64,000 bases of DNA, from positions 279,117,043-279,181,042 of the forward strand of contig CM061142.1 in the NCBI GenBank assembly GCA_030789695.1, written 5' to 3'. Position 1 is the stretch's first letter. Every line of letters starts with the position of its first letter. This DNA comes from Scilla litardierei (lineage: Eukaryota > Streptophyta > Magnoliopsida > Asparagales > Asparagaceae). Of the stretch, positions 46,476-59,400 are shown one piece after another. The notes under the pieces were generated by a model, which made no database searches, was not told where the DNA came from, and saw only the letters and a program-made list of their open reading frames with translations. A program made the translations under genes and the position numbers.

Positions 46476-49400
46476 GTACCCAAGAGAAAGAAGAAGAGCA
46501 ATAAATGTCTTATTAGCTCTAAAGGGAAAGGATGGATTCTTGATAGTGGTTGCTCCAAACACATGACGGGAGATCACTCGTTGCTCTCCGAAGTGATTAG
46601 CATCAAGGATGGTGCAACGGTCACTTTTGGAGGTAATCAAAAGGGAACAATCATTGGAGTAGGTATCGTTGGTAGTCCTTCCAAACCCTTAATTACTAAT
46701 GTTTATCTTGTTAGTGGTTTGTGTCACAATCTCATTTCCATTAGTCAACTTTGTGACAAAGGTTACAAGGTTAACTTTGGAGAAGGATTGTGTGCTATTG
46801 TTGTTGTGATTCAAATGTTTTATTTTCCGGTACTAGGCGTAAAAATATTTATTATTTAAGATTTCCTAAAAACGTAGAACATTGCTTAGTTGCTAACACA
46901 AGTGAACAACTATTATGGCATCACCGTTTTGGTCATGTTCACTTCAAGCACTTAAATAAGTTAGCTAAGCATGATCTAGTCAAAGGTTTTCCTAATATTG
47001 CTTTTATTAAGAAAAACTTTTGTGATTCATGTCAAAGAGGTAAACTAAGTAAATCTTCATGTAAGCTTAAAGAAGGGATTACTTCTAAGAGGCCCCTAGA
47101 ACTTCTTCATCTAGATTTATTTGGGCCAACTAGAACCGCTTCTTTAGGTAATGCTCATTATGGATTAGTTGTCGTTGACGACTTTTCTAGATTTACTTGG
47201 GTTTCATTCTTAACTAATAAGAATGAAGCTCATGAAGAGTTTACCAAATTTGCAAAGAAGATTCAGAATCTTTTAGGATCCACCATTATCACTATTCGTA
47301 GTGATCATGGAAGAGAATTTGAGAATGAGTCTTTTACTAAGTTTTGTGATGACTCCGGGATAACTCATAATTTTTCCTTTCCTCGGGCACCACCACAAAA
47401 TGGTGTTGTAGAGAGAAAGAATAAGACTCTTATTGAGTGTGCACGCACTATGCTCCATGATAGTCAATTAGGACTACAATTTTGGGCAGAAGCGGTGCAC
47501 ACGGCATGTTATGTGCTCAATAGGATCCTAGTGAGACCCCGAACGAACAAAACTTGTTTTGAGTTGTTTTATAATAAAAAGCCTCAAGTAAAATATTTTC
47601 GTGTTTTTGGTTCAAAATGTTTTATAAAGAACAATTTTGGTAATTTAGACAAGTTTGAGCCAAGATCCGATGAAGGAATCTTTGTTGGATATTCCACACG
47701 TAGCAAAGCCTACGAATATACAACAAAACTTCTTCAACAATTGAGGAATCACTTCACGTAAATTTTTATGAAGATTTTGATTTTTCTCATGTTGATGATG
47801 ATAATGTAGATATTCTTTGTGATTCTCTTAATAATGTTAAGATTAATGATTCTATTGTTGAGACTAACACTTCTAACGAAGTTGTTGAAGTTGTTCATAG
47901 TGATCCAGGTATACCCAAAGCTTACCCGACCGTTCGCAATCATCCCCATAACCAAATTATTGGAGATATTGGTGTGGGTGTTCGAACGAGAACGAGAATT
48001 GAAGAATTCTATCATTGCACATTTGTATCTACCATTGAGCCAAAGAACATCCAAGAAGCTTGTGAGGATAGCTCTTGGATAATGACAATGGAAGAAGAAC
48101 TAATGCAATTTGAGAGAAATGAAGTTTGAGAACTCGTACCTCTTCCAAGTGGTCACCAAGTCATTGGGACCAAATGGATCTTCAAGAACAAGACAGATGA
48201 AAACGAGGTAATCACACGGAACAAAGCAAGGTTAGTAGCTCAAGGCTACCGGCAAGAGGAAGGTATTGATTTCAAAGAATCTTTTGCCCCCGTAGCTAGA
48301 TTAGAAGCTATTAGGTTGCTTTTATCTTTTGCATCCCATAAGAATTTTAAACTATTTCAAATGGATGTTAAAAGCGCATTTTTAAATGGGTTTGTCAATG
48401 AAGAAGTTTATGTTTCTCAACCTCCCGGTTTTATGTTTTCAAACTTAAGAATGCGTTGTATGGATTGAGACAAGCTCCTAGAGCTTGGTATGATCGACTT
48501 AAGACCTTTCTTTTGAATTTAGGTTTTAAAATGGGAGAAGTTGATTCTACACTCTTCATTAAAGATTATGAAAATGACATTCTTTTGATTCAAGTTTATG
48601 TAGACGATATTATTTTCGGTTCTACTAACTTTAATCTTTGTCAAGAATTTTCCAAGTCTATGAAGGATGAGTTTGAGATGAGCCACATGGGAGAGATCAC
48701 CTACTTCCTTGGATTGCAAATTCGACAAATGGATAATGGCACATTCATACATCAGACAAAGTACACAGGAGAGCTTATTAAGCGATTCGGGATGGAATCG
48801 TCTTCGAGCAAAAGGACTCCCATGAGTACTACTACACATCTACACAAGGATAAAAGCGGAAAAGATGTAGACGTTCGTCTATATTGAGGTATGATCGGTA
48901 GCTTACTTTACTTAACCGCTAGTAGGCCCGATATAATGTTTTCCGTATGCCTTTGTGCTAGATATCAAGCAAGACCTAAGGAGTCACACTTGATTGCGGT
49001 TAAACGAATATTTCGTTATCTCAATCAATCTCTAGATTATGGGTTACTTTACCCTAAGTCTAGCACATATGAGTTAATCTCATATAGTGATGCCGACTTT
49101 GCCGGATGCAAGTCCGACAGGAAAAGTACTAGTGGCACTTGCCATTTCTTAGGAAATTCCTTAGTTTCTTGGTTTTCTAAGAAACAGAATTCGGTGTCAT
49201 TATCCACGACTGAAGCGGAATATATTGCCGCGGGTCTTGCATTTGCACAAGTTCTTTGGATGAGACACGCTTTTAGTGACTATGGTGTCAATTGTGATAC
49301 TTGCCCTATCATGGTTGATAATCAAAGTGCTATTTGTCTTTCCAAGAATCCGGTACACCACTCCCGTACCAAACACATAGACGTGAGACACCATTTTATC

Positions 49401-49547
49401 AATGATTATGTAGCTAAAAAGGACATCATCTTAGAGTTCATTGAAACCCAAAAACAAATTGTTGATATCTTCACTAAACCTCTTAAAGAAGATTCATTTG
49501 TGAGGTTGCTTGGAGAATTGGGAATTATGGGTGAATCTGAAATCTAG
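46476..49547 (+). pseudogene. pol: E4 Pol (PR-INT-RT-RNase H), broken
   Basis: Protease WILDSGCSKHMT is at about 46533, with a shift near 46795. Integrase has [24 protein letters not shown] and [12 protein letters not shown], with a shift near 47715. A TGA at 48127 replaces Trp in the linker before RT. A small deletion lies near 48432 (after YVSQPPGF). [10 protein letters not shown] is near 48600. TGA at 48885 replaces Arg. RNase H is open from 48891 to MGESEI at 49547. Confidence 0.92.
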
Positions 49548-50438
49548 AAGCTCAATCTTTCATGTTATAACACCTTTTTGAGCTCATATCTATTTGTTGC
49601 CTATCTTCATGTGCTTTATTATATTTATATTTTAAGAAAGGCAATTGTGATTTAATTGATTTCATGAGTTTTTGATATTGATGGTAGTGATTTGTGTTTC
49701 AATGGAGTTATTGTTTTTATACTGTTTTTACGTTGTATTTGAAATTAGAGTATAGGTCCTAGGGTGAGTGTTCTTATTCTCTGGAATTCTATCTTACTGT
49801 GAATTTTTGGACCAGGACAGACGACTGTCCTACCTTCGCCAGTCGACTACTCTACTCTATCTCCTCAGTCTGAGAATTGGTATCTTTCGCACAGCCGACT
49901 AATGACTGTTTTACAATCGACTGTTAGTTTAACAGGCGAATGTTCTCTCTGTCGAATTTTAACAGTGTTCTCTGCTGTTTTGATGAACTGTTTTAATTCT
50001 CAGCAAGCCGACTGTTGTGTATATGTCAGTCAACTGTCCAATGGACAGGCGACTGCATGTTACTTGCCAGTCGACTGCCCATCTTTCTGAGCCTTATTGT
50101 TATCACTTCATCCAGTCGACTGACTGTTGTTCATCAGTCGACTGTCTTCTGTTGTGACAGTTCATATGATTTGATCTGAGCAGCCGATTCATTGATCCAA
50201 CGACCCAGATTCATTCCTCAACTTTTATTTTCGAGAAAGCCCGATCATTTCCCCACGTCGACTCTCTCTCATCGGATACGACCGCTTCGTCTTCCCGCTC
50301 AATTTCTTCTCCAAAGCCGTCGATCTTCTTCCCTTTATGAGTCAATTTCGAGTTGTCGTTGCCTTCGTTTCAACGCTCGACTAGGTTTGATCTCATCCTC
50401 CTATCTCGTGAAATTTTCTTGTTAGGGTTCATTCGCAT
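49548..50438 (+). promoter_or_regulatory. E4 pol-ORF3 spacer with palindrome array
   Basis: CAGTCGACTG and one-base variants recur at about 49815-50160, the same motif as in the E4 LTR. A C/T-rich stretch (50230-50350) follows, then ORF3. No gene seen. Confidence 0.5.
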
Positions 50439-51080
50439 TTGTGTCTTGCGCTAGCTTCGTGTACGACCATAGCTCTTTTCGATCATTTCTTTCATAATGT
50501 CTCTCTCGACTTCCTTGATGAGCCGGTACCTTCACCAAAGGCTGATCCGACTCCCTCCTCACCTCCATCTTCTGGAGAACCTCTTCGTATCGCTGTCAGT
50601 GACCACATCCCCTCTAAGCATGCTGATGTACACACTTCTCTGCTAGCTGAGCATCCTCCTAGGTCATCTCTTTTCGAATCCCACAGGGAATTCCTTCTTC
50701 GTCAGCTGGATGCTCGAGTCTCTGCTCTTGAAATTCTTTCTGTATCTCTAGATGAGAAGCTCTCGCTTCTACTTAAGCTTCAGTTAAACTCTTTTAAGCA
50801 TCATGGTTTTCCTATCCCTTCCAAGCTTCAGACTCTGTTTGCTTCATCTGAGGATACTTCTCCTGCTTATGTTTCTCCTCCTCCTGGCTTCACGCTGAAA
50901 CCCTATGTGGTTCAGACCTCCGGCACTCAGACACCACTTCATGTTCCTGCTGAATCATCTGCTGTTCGTGCTTCGTCTTCTAAGAGGAAGACTCCAGCTT
51001 TTCATACATGTCGCTCTGCTCGGCTCTTGTTCCGATCTTCTGGTCGCCCGTCGGACCCCTCCGTCACACATATTGACTAA
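50439..51080 (+). pseudogene. E4 ORF3-like frame, short and divergent
   Basis: An open frame of about 214 codons without a clear ATG (it opens at a TTG), rich in Pro and Ser. A short coiled coil (FLLRQLDARVSALEIL) could correspond to HESRLARTEEVV of E1 ORF3. The central domain of E1/E3 ORF3 is not recognisable, so it is either a deletion derivative or a different protein. Position alone supports the call. Confidence 0.45.
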
Positions 51081-52007
51081 GGTTGTTGCTGATGTTTTTG
51101 TTCACTCACCTAAAGACCTAGACTGTGTTTTGTGTGGTCTATTTTTGTTTGGGTTGAGTGATTCGTCTGTAGATTTTTTTTTGAATGCTGGATGATGTTG
51201 TTAGTGACTTTATATATGTATGGTGATATACTTCGCTGTTGTCATGATGATGTATTTTTTTATCTTGATCATGATGTATCTTTGTGTGATGGCCATGTAG
51301 ATGTCCATCCATTGTTGTACCCATCTTTCTATATATCTATATATGTTGTTGTTGTTTATCTTGTGTCACACTATGCTATACTGCTTATCTTATCTGTGTG
51401 ATGTATGATATCTTGTCTCCATGTATGCTATACTCTCTCTGATGTGCTTTTGAGACAATATATGAATTTGATATTCGATTTATCATGCTATCTCTGGTAT
51501 GATGCATGTGTGAAATCTCTTTTGAAACTATTTTCGTGTATATATCTAATGTTGATATTGGACTTTAATTCCATTACTCACATGTGTATTTTATGAGTTT
51601 TTGATTTGATATATCTTTATACTCCTTGATTGTTATTAGTTCGTATTTAGCACTATTATTGTTGTTGTTATTTTCTCCCACCTTTTTGGATAATGCCATA
51701 GGGGGAGAGAAATAAACATACAAGATTCATAATGGATGTGCTAAGTATGTTCTAACGCTCGAATCTAAGATTTACATTGCCTTAGATTCAGGGGGAGTAA
51801 GATTACAATGAATATGGATTGTAATTCCTAGATCTTTTGAATTTATATTCATGTGTTCCTTACTCATTTGCTTCAATTGATATGTTGATACCCTAATATT
51901 TGTTGACTAACTTGATTGGCATTTATGTAGGGGGAGTAAGTTTTCATTGTGCACAATTATTTATCTTTTTGTTTATGTTTGTTTGTCATCATCAAAAAGG
52001 GGGAGAA
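51081..52007 (+). other. E4 3' noncoding region with four polypurine tracts
   Basis: AGGGGGAGAG at about 51700, AGGGGGAGTAA at about 51790, AGGGGGAGTAAG at about 51929 and the terminal PPT AAAAAGGGGGAGAA at 51994-52007. Spacing and flanking words (GGATAATGCCA, TTAGATTCA) match E3. Confidence 0.82.
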
Positions 52008-53760
52008 TGTTGAGTATTGGACTTCTCCCTACTTGGTGTTAATGATGAGCAAACATAAATACTTGTGATTAATCCCATATTTTGCAGTTAATCCATTGCC
52101 TAAGCTATTTATGAAGATCTACTTGCAATGGATGACTCTCAAATGTCATTGAAGGTAAATGACATGAATTGGTTGATCGTAGATGATGACTGAAGCTCCG
52201 TGAAGACTTCAAGCACTTACGATGGAAAGAAGAGATTATTCGTCAATGTAATTTTTTCTTTATCTCTTCTAGTATGTAGCTTGGAGCACTCACACACATC
52301 TACATTCAGTCATAGGACTGCTTTAGATCAATTGTCCTTTGACTCCAATTCTTTTCTCTATTGGTTGTGCAAGGATTGTTTATAACAGTCGACTGCTTAA
52401 CAGTTTACAGTCGACTGTCTCAGAAACAGTCGATTGTATTTTGTTCTACAGTCGCCTGTTATGCACAGACTTTTACAATATAGTTTTGGGCCTTCTCTGA
52501 TTACTTCGTACAAGCTACTGGTGAATGATACACAGTCGCCTGTCCTTGTGACAGTCGACTGTGTTGTGTTAATCAGTCACCTGTCTATCCTTGCCTAAAC
52601 TTTGTTTGATCTGACTTTACAGCCAGTCGACTAATGCTGTATATACAGTCGACTGTCTATGCTGCAACAGTCGCCTGTTTGTAAGTCATTTCTTTGACTC
52701 AGTTCTTTGAAAATTTCTCATGCCTTTGACAATCGTCTGTATAAGGATTTTCAGTCGCCTGTTCTGATTAACAGTCGACTGTGTTCCTTGTATCAGTCGT
52801 CTGTCCTGTTCTTGTGAGATTTCCAGTATTTATCTAACTTACCCATCTCTCGGTCAGTCGCCTGTCGAAGGAATTACAGTGGCATGTTGGTTTAACAATC
52901 GACTGTCTTCGCTTCATCAGTCGACTGTCCACGTGGTAAGTTACCGTTATGAATTCTCACCTACCCTTGCTGACTGTGCAACAGTCAACTGTGTATTGTT
53001 CAACAGTTGACTGTCGCGAGATTTTTCTCACGGATTCCAATTGGGTTTTTGCCTAAAATGTTTTGTGGATTTGAGAAAGCTATAAATAGAGCTTTTACTG
53101 TTCCATTGGAAGGTTACTTATTCATTGCAAAATCTCTCAAGATTTCATTTCCAATGATCAAAGCTCTCAAATCCAAAGCCCTAAGTATTTCCAAATCTTG
53201 TTCTATTGCTCTCCAACCTAGAACCAAAAGTGATCATCTAGGTAATTGGTGCAGTCAAGAGAAAGGGCTTATCCTCTCTTCCAAGAGAGTTCTTCAACAC
53301 ACATCACACTCCTCCTTCAAGTTCTACTTCAAGGCATATGTGATTGTAAGTGTTGTTTTCATTATTTCTTAACATTCGTTATTTGAGTTATGCTCTCGGT
53401 TGTGAGAGTGGTTTGCTTGCTCCCAAGTTGTGGGAGTCAAGGACATCGATTGTATTCGATTGCACTTGTAGGGTTGCTACAAGTGGGCTTTAAGGAAACC
53501 TCAAGTTAGGGTTCTAACTTGAGTATCTGGTGGTATCCGGGTGGTAGGGACGTAGGATTACCGGGAACAAGTCGGGAGTTGACTTGGGTAATCCGAACCC
53601 TTGAAACATCTCTGCGTTTGAGTGTGTTTCTTTTTGGGTTGTTTTTCTATTCCGCAATATTTGTTGGATTGCATTTTATTTGGCGTAAATTCCTTTTAAA
53701 TTTGCGTAAACACTATTCAACCCCCCTTCTAGTGTTTTCCCAGTAGACAGGGTCCTTACA
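52008..53760 (+). repeat. E4 3' LTR, complete
   Basis: TGTTGAGTATTGGAC ... GGTCCTTACA, 1753 bp. Palindromes at about 52385-53015. It lacks an 18-base segment present near 42530 of the 5' LTR. Confidence 0.94.
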
Positions 53761-54948
53761 GGTTGGTTGTTGTGATGGTAATATCAATAAAAGGGGACTA
53801 GGGCTTTAGGGATCACCACTAGGATCATTGAGGGTCGATGTTAGGATATGATCCTTGCATTGCATTAGGGCTTAGGGAATTAATCCCCCAATTCATACCA
53901 CTCTCGTGGATTAGAATTGCGGGGTACTTCGATGGCTCTCGTTGACACAATGGAGGTAGCCGTCAACGTAGCGGTATAGTTCGTCGATGGATCCCCTCAA
54001 GACGCGAGCCGAGCATGGTCATGTGCCTTGGTTAGATCCACCGATTTACCTATTCGAATCACTAAATGCCCCTTAAGCACATCAATTCCACAGACCGTGG
54101 TCATGATCTCAGTACGGGTTATCTACGGATACGGTAGGATATACCGAAATACAACCCTAAATCGCCAATTCAACGTATGGATCCAAATCTACATTTTCTC
54201 CTAGAATCCTAGGGCTAGCCCATCAACCCTAGAATAAATCTACTCACACATCGTAATAGCAGCAGACAAAAACATCAATTCCACAGAAGAAAACATTTTA
54301 TCAATCGAGAGATTAGGGCTAAAAGAACTTACAGCGAGAATAGATGAACATTAGATCCAGAGAAAAAATCCAAATTTCAATCAGCAAACGTAGACAAGAA
54401 CAAGAGTAATGATCTCTAGCGTTAGATCTAAAAATTGCTACAAAAATTAAACTAAGAGTAATTCCCTACAAATTCGCACTGAGCTCTCCCTAAAAATTTC
54501 CACTACAAAGTCTAATCGAGCTCTCCTCACAGCCGCCCGAGATCGCCAGCTTCAATCGCTTCCCAAATCGCGCGCATCACAGCGCTTTCAAATCATTCCA
54601 GAAATGCCCCTGGAATAGTTGACCGAGTAGGTGACTCGGTCGAGCAGCTTCTGCTCGGTCAGGGGCTCGACCCGAGTAAGTGAGCTGCTCGGCTGCTTGA
54701 AGAATTTGAAATCGGCCTACCCGGACCGAGGAGATCTCTGCTCGGTCTGAGTAGGCTGACTCAGTCTGATACTCGTCTCTACTCGGGCGATGCTCAGGCT
54801 GTGTAATCTGAGGCGACTCGACCGAGCAGATGAGCTGCTCGGTCCGAGTCAGCCCGTATCTGTCGCTGCTGTAATTGATATGGCTCGGTCCGAGCAACTC
54901 AGCTGCTCGGACTGAGCATTTTCTGGGAAATGCTGCAGAATGCTCCTG

Positions 54949-55002
<54 letters not shown>

Positions 55003-55260
55003 TCTCTCCTCCAATGTCCTCAGAAGTGCGGCAAACTCCTCCAGAGCCCTGCCAACGAGCTCATGAGCACGTCGGATGTGTCCATACCCAAGTGGGTGTC
55101 CAAATAGCGCTAAAATCCCTGAAAATTCACGAAACACTACGAAACTCGAAAATATCATCAGAAATACAGAATCGTAGTAAAAAGTGGGATTTGGATGCGA
55201 AAATGATATGGGATGCGATGAAATAATGATATGACAATGATGGAAAATATGGACACATCA
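53761..55260 (-). repeat. Athila-type LTR of the B family (3' part lost)
   Basis: On the minus strand it starts TGATGTGTCCATATTTTCC at 55260, like A's LTR start. CTCGGTCCGAG-type palindromes occur 340-660 bp in (54600-54920), the same relative place as in A's LTR. It is cut on the left by E4. A (TC)n microsatellite lies at 54951-54996. It may be the 5' LTR of B, separated from B gag by the deletion at 42262, or the 3' LTR of another copy, since GAGGGAGGGAC on its right looks like a PPT. Confidence 0.65.
54951..54996 (+). repeat. (TC)n microsatellite
   Basis: About 23 uninterrupted TC units. Confidence 0.97.
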
Positions 55261-56408
55261 GTCCCTCCCTCAAGCTTGGCGGTGCTCCCATGCTTTTATA
55301 AATAACCAAAACCCTAACATGTATGCTACAGATCCTAACCGAAATGGTCATTTGGCCTAAATGCCTTGGTCGTGTTGTTTTTTGGAACTTACGCATCCTG
55401 CCATCGTTCAGTCGATGTGAATCGATGCAGTCGTGTAAGGGCCCAAATGACCGTGTCATCTGCTACTTTTTTTGCTTCATATTGGGTGACACAGTCGTGT
55501 GAGGGTTCACACGACCATGTCGTGTCGACTTCTTGACTTTGGCAGTTTGGCCCACACGACCGTTCAAACGATCGTGTGGGGGCGTTCGTTCGGCTTCGGC
55601 TGTGTTTTCTCACTTGACCGTGTGAGATATCTCACACGGTCATGTAAGATGTTGCAGATTACCAGAATGGTCCATCCTTTATCAATTTGAACCCTCTCGC
55701 ATCGTCGATTTCTTCTAAATCTTGATTTCTCGCTATTTAGATCCAAAAATCTATGATTTCACCTGAAATACATCAGACGAGCCCAAAAATGTAAAAGGAA
55801 CAAAAAGCGAGGGAAACTGTGTAAAACATGATGAAGTGGCATGAATTGTTGGGAAAAAGTACTTGAAAAACATAACAGATAAACACTCATCAAAATCCCA
55901 TAAGCTAACCTCTTCATTGTCCTCAAGCAAGATAATGAAAGAGTAAAGAGTGGGGTATGCAAGTAAACACACAAGTGATGGCATCAATTTTGAGTATTTA
56001 ATAAAATCGAGCATATATACGTGGACGAATGGAAATTTCAAATTCATGGATATGAAGCATGTCGATTCACATCCATCGATTAGAGTATAATCCTAGAGTG
56101 TTGTTTCTAGCTCGAATCGCCAAATAATATACTAAGTTATGATCACGCTCAAGTTCTAGTATATTTCATCTAACCCGTCCTTAGGTTAAAGGAATAAGGA
56201 TCGAAGTTATGCGATGGTCTAGGAAAAGATAAGTATCGGATAATGGGTTATTAATCTATCGAGAAAGTGGCTCTCACAACACATCGACATTCCTTGACTC
56301 GTGAATTCGCAAATCTTATTCATGCTTCCATTTTTCTTCTTTTTCTCTTTTTCCTTTCTCATTCAGATTCTAATTGGTTCGTGTACGGAGCGTTGGGTTG
56401 ATGACGCC
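55261..56408 (-). mobile_element. Remnant of a third gypsy element (LTR start and 3' interior)
   Basis: On the minus strand the text TTGCTTGAGGACAATGAAG and TTAGCTTATGGGATTT precede TGATGAGTGTTTATC at about 55892, the pattern of an Athila/Tat interior end, PPT and LTR start. CACACGACCGTGTG-like palindromes occupy about 55425-55645 and a TATA-like TTATTTATAAAAGC lies near 55300. No coding sequence seen. The assignment rests on this layout only. Confidence 0.45.
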
Positions 56409-59400
56409 TGTCACGCCCCGCTTCCCAAAAATATGGAGGCGAAGCGTGAGAAGTTCCGCTCAGACTTGAAGCTGCAAAGCTGCAAGTCCGATAAGCGTCA
56501 ATCAAATTTAAAACTGCAGGTCCTTGCAACGCGAATGAAACAAAGATAATACTAATGAAATGAGACAAAAGAGATATCTCAGAATATCCATAAAATAAGT
56601 TTCAATATCACAGAAAAGCCACCAGGCTGAAGAAAAAGAGAGTCTAAAGGCCCAAACACGGCCAACAAAAGTACAGCGTACAAAACAAAGGTGACACGCA
56701 CCGACAACTAACAACAAACCTATAACAAAAGAAAGCTCAGCAAAGTCACCAAGAAAGATCACTGACGTCCACAAAACTCCTCCTAGGCAGACATGGACTC
56801 AGGCTCAGCGTTAGCAACACATCACGTACACAGCAACGGTCTCTGGCTCAGGGTCTAACATGTGACACCCAAAAGAGCAAGGGGCACATGTCAGCAAGTC
56901 TACAAGAGACTTGTGCAAGGAAACTGAAAGTAGGTGAAAGTAAAGCAACCTAGCAGTTCTAGCATGAATGCAATGACATGGCAGTTAAAGTATGAGTGCA
57001 ACAAGTAAAGTAAAGTAAAGTAAGGTACGAGCATGGCATTTAAACATGGCATGGATGACAAGTTTTACAAGTAACACTCACTAGTACAAGATAAGTAAAG
57101 TAAGCAACTCGTGCACAGAGATTCCACCTTCTGGCTAGAGTGGCTGATCGGGCCACTCCTAAGCTCAGGTGACCGTTTATCCCTACCCCTCCACGTGTAT
57201 CGGGCATTGGTTTTCAACCAACACATGAGGCCCGCTTCTGGATCACGAGCCAGGAAGTGTTTTAACATGATGGCCTAGGGGTGCACCTAGCCAGAAACAC
57301 GGATTGTACAAGTATTTTGTAGCGTGTGCTACGATGCAACAATCAATTTGGATTAATGTAAGATGCAATGCATGGCAGTTAAAAGTGCGTACAGATAAAG
57401 AAAGTAAACGTGACAGTTTAGTATGCATGAACAACAAGTTTAAAGGGTTGGATCTAGCTTCGTTGTCAAGCTAGATCAATTAGGTGACAGATCTAGTTTC
57501 GTTGTCAAACTAGATCAAGTAGGCGTCTAGGCAGCTATCATTTCACTGACTAGTCTCTTTTACGCTAAAAACAAGGAAGTGGCCTAAAAACATGGCCCTA
57601 CACAAGAGTTGGCAAGTTTCACTTGCCTGAAGAGGGACGTGCTGATAGTCACAAGGTCAAGAAGTCCAGATCTGCCTACGTGTCCAAACACCAATCATCA
57701 CACCAACCTACAGTCCCATATTCATTATCTTCAATTAGTGAATTAACCAACACAATAAAATTATATTTTTTATCTTGTTAACATGCGGTGTGGGTTCCTA
57801 CGGTGAGGGACTTACCTCAACACGACGTGAGAGCTACTCTAACGTCGGGTAGCGACGCCAGGGGTTGAATTCCGGTAGCGTGCAAGGTAACGGTGTCGAC
57901 TCGAGAAGGGTAACGTTTCGCAAAGCAAAACGCGTTATATCTGTGACATGGATCAATAACATAAGCTAAAAGATTCTCATTGGGGAAAATCACCAAAGTG
58001 CAAAATAATATACTGTAATTCCACATACTCATATATATACTATTCTAACTATTACACTGACAGAATTATGCTACTACCAACCCATTTGGTTAATGAATAA
58101 TGTTTATCAGCGTTTATGAAAGTTACAGATTATGCTAGATTAACAACCAAATTATTGATTTAGGTTACTAACATTTAGAGATGCTGGCCAGTAGTAACAC
58201 CCACACCCAACTAATATTATAAATATAACTAATGTACTATAAACCGGATAATCACACTGAATAACCCCCCCCGGTACAAGGACTAACCAATCTAGTTATG
58301 ATCCTAGGGAACTGTTCATACCTTAAGTAATATAAATAGTATAAGGAAACTACCTAGGAGACTGCTACAACTTAAATAATTAAAATGTAACTTACCTCTA
58401 CAAGGGTAACAGACCTACTCTCTCCCTCTTCGCATTCACGTGCTGGTGGAAGGCGATCAGCGGATGTCCTTGGGTTGCCGGCGTGCCCAAGCGAGGGAAG
58501 AGCACGGTGGAGAGGGTGAGGAAGCAGGCGGAGGGTTGGGCGACGTGGGGTTGGGTTGATGTGCGTGGCGAGGTGGGGCCGTGGGGGCGATCGCGAGGTG
58601 TTTGTTTGCGGCTGCGGGGCTTTAGGTCGCATCTGGGCGGAGGAGACGCGCTGCGAGACCTTCCCTGCGATGGAGGCCGGAGGAGATCCGTCGGAGGTGG
58701 AACCGTGGGGATCGGGAACGAGGGGGTCCGCTGGCGTTCCGAGCTCACACGTAGGAGAAGGGCGCTGCGCTGCGGGGGTTGTTGGCAAGAACCGGAGAAG
58801 CAGCAACTGGGTTGTCTGGTCGGAGAACAGGGCGAGGGGGAAGAGGGAGGCGCCGGAGGGGGTCAGGTCGGAGGCTGCCGCCGCGGCGATGGTCGGGGCG
58901 GAGACACGATGTCATGGCGGCGTCTGGGTTCGGTTTTGGGCGATAACAAGGGGAAGGCGGCGGTCTGCGGGTCGTTGCCGGAGGCTGCTGAGGCCCGACG
59001 ATGGTGTTGGCCGGCGGCGAGGTTGACTGCGAGAGTATAGGAGAGCGTGGCGGCGCATCGATCCCCTGTGAGAAATAAAACTAGGCTAAAGTTTAATAGG
59101 AGGGGTGTTGTGCTTTCGAAAGCTAGGGAAAGTAGCCCTAGGTTATAATACTATATAGGGTTGGGTTAAGGCATCACGTGGGTACAAAGGATAAGGTGTG
59201 GGCTTGGGCTTTTTAATTTAAATAATGATATAGTAAGTATTAAAAAAAGCCCAAGTTTGAAACCCCTCTCTCTCTACTAGGGTACAAGCGGCCAAGAAAA
59301 GCAAAATGGGTTGGGTCAACATATTATGGATGATTAATATTAATAAGGATTACATTAGCGGATATGAGCTATTAACTTGGGGTTACGTCAATATTAGATT

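Larger units (their letters stand above)
42263..53760 (+). mobile_element. E4: Sirevirus-type Ty1/copia element, left end deleted
   Basis: 5' LTR (lacking its first 13 bp), PBS, gag, pol, spacer, short ORF3, PPT array and complete 3' LTR. Its palindrome is CAGTCGACTG. Left flank is B gag and right flank an Athila-type LTR, which do not join, and no target duplication is visible, so a deletion removed the left border. Coding regions carry frameshifts and stops. Confidence 0.92.

Noticed and set aside
54875..55226. Ser/Leu repeat ORF
   Set aside because: It is the translation of a (TC)n microsatellite inside an LTR.
55261..55280. PPT-like GAGGGAGGGAC (minus) next to the Athila LTR
   Set aside because: It would make the LTR a 3' LTR of an element to the right, but that sequence itself looks like another LTR start with its own palindromes; left unresolved and not annotated as a PPT.
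58372..59040. Long overlapping ORFs on both strands in a GC-rich block
   Set aside because: Low-complexity Arg/Gly/Pro translations on both strands, no domain; the block is the GC-rich part of a long LTR after its TATA box.
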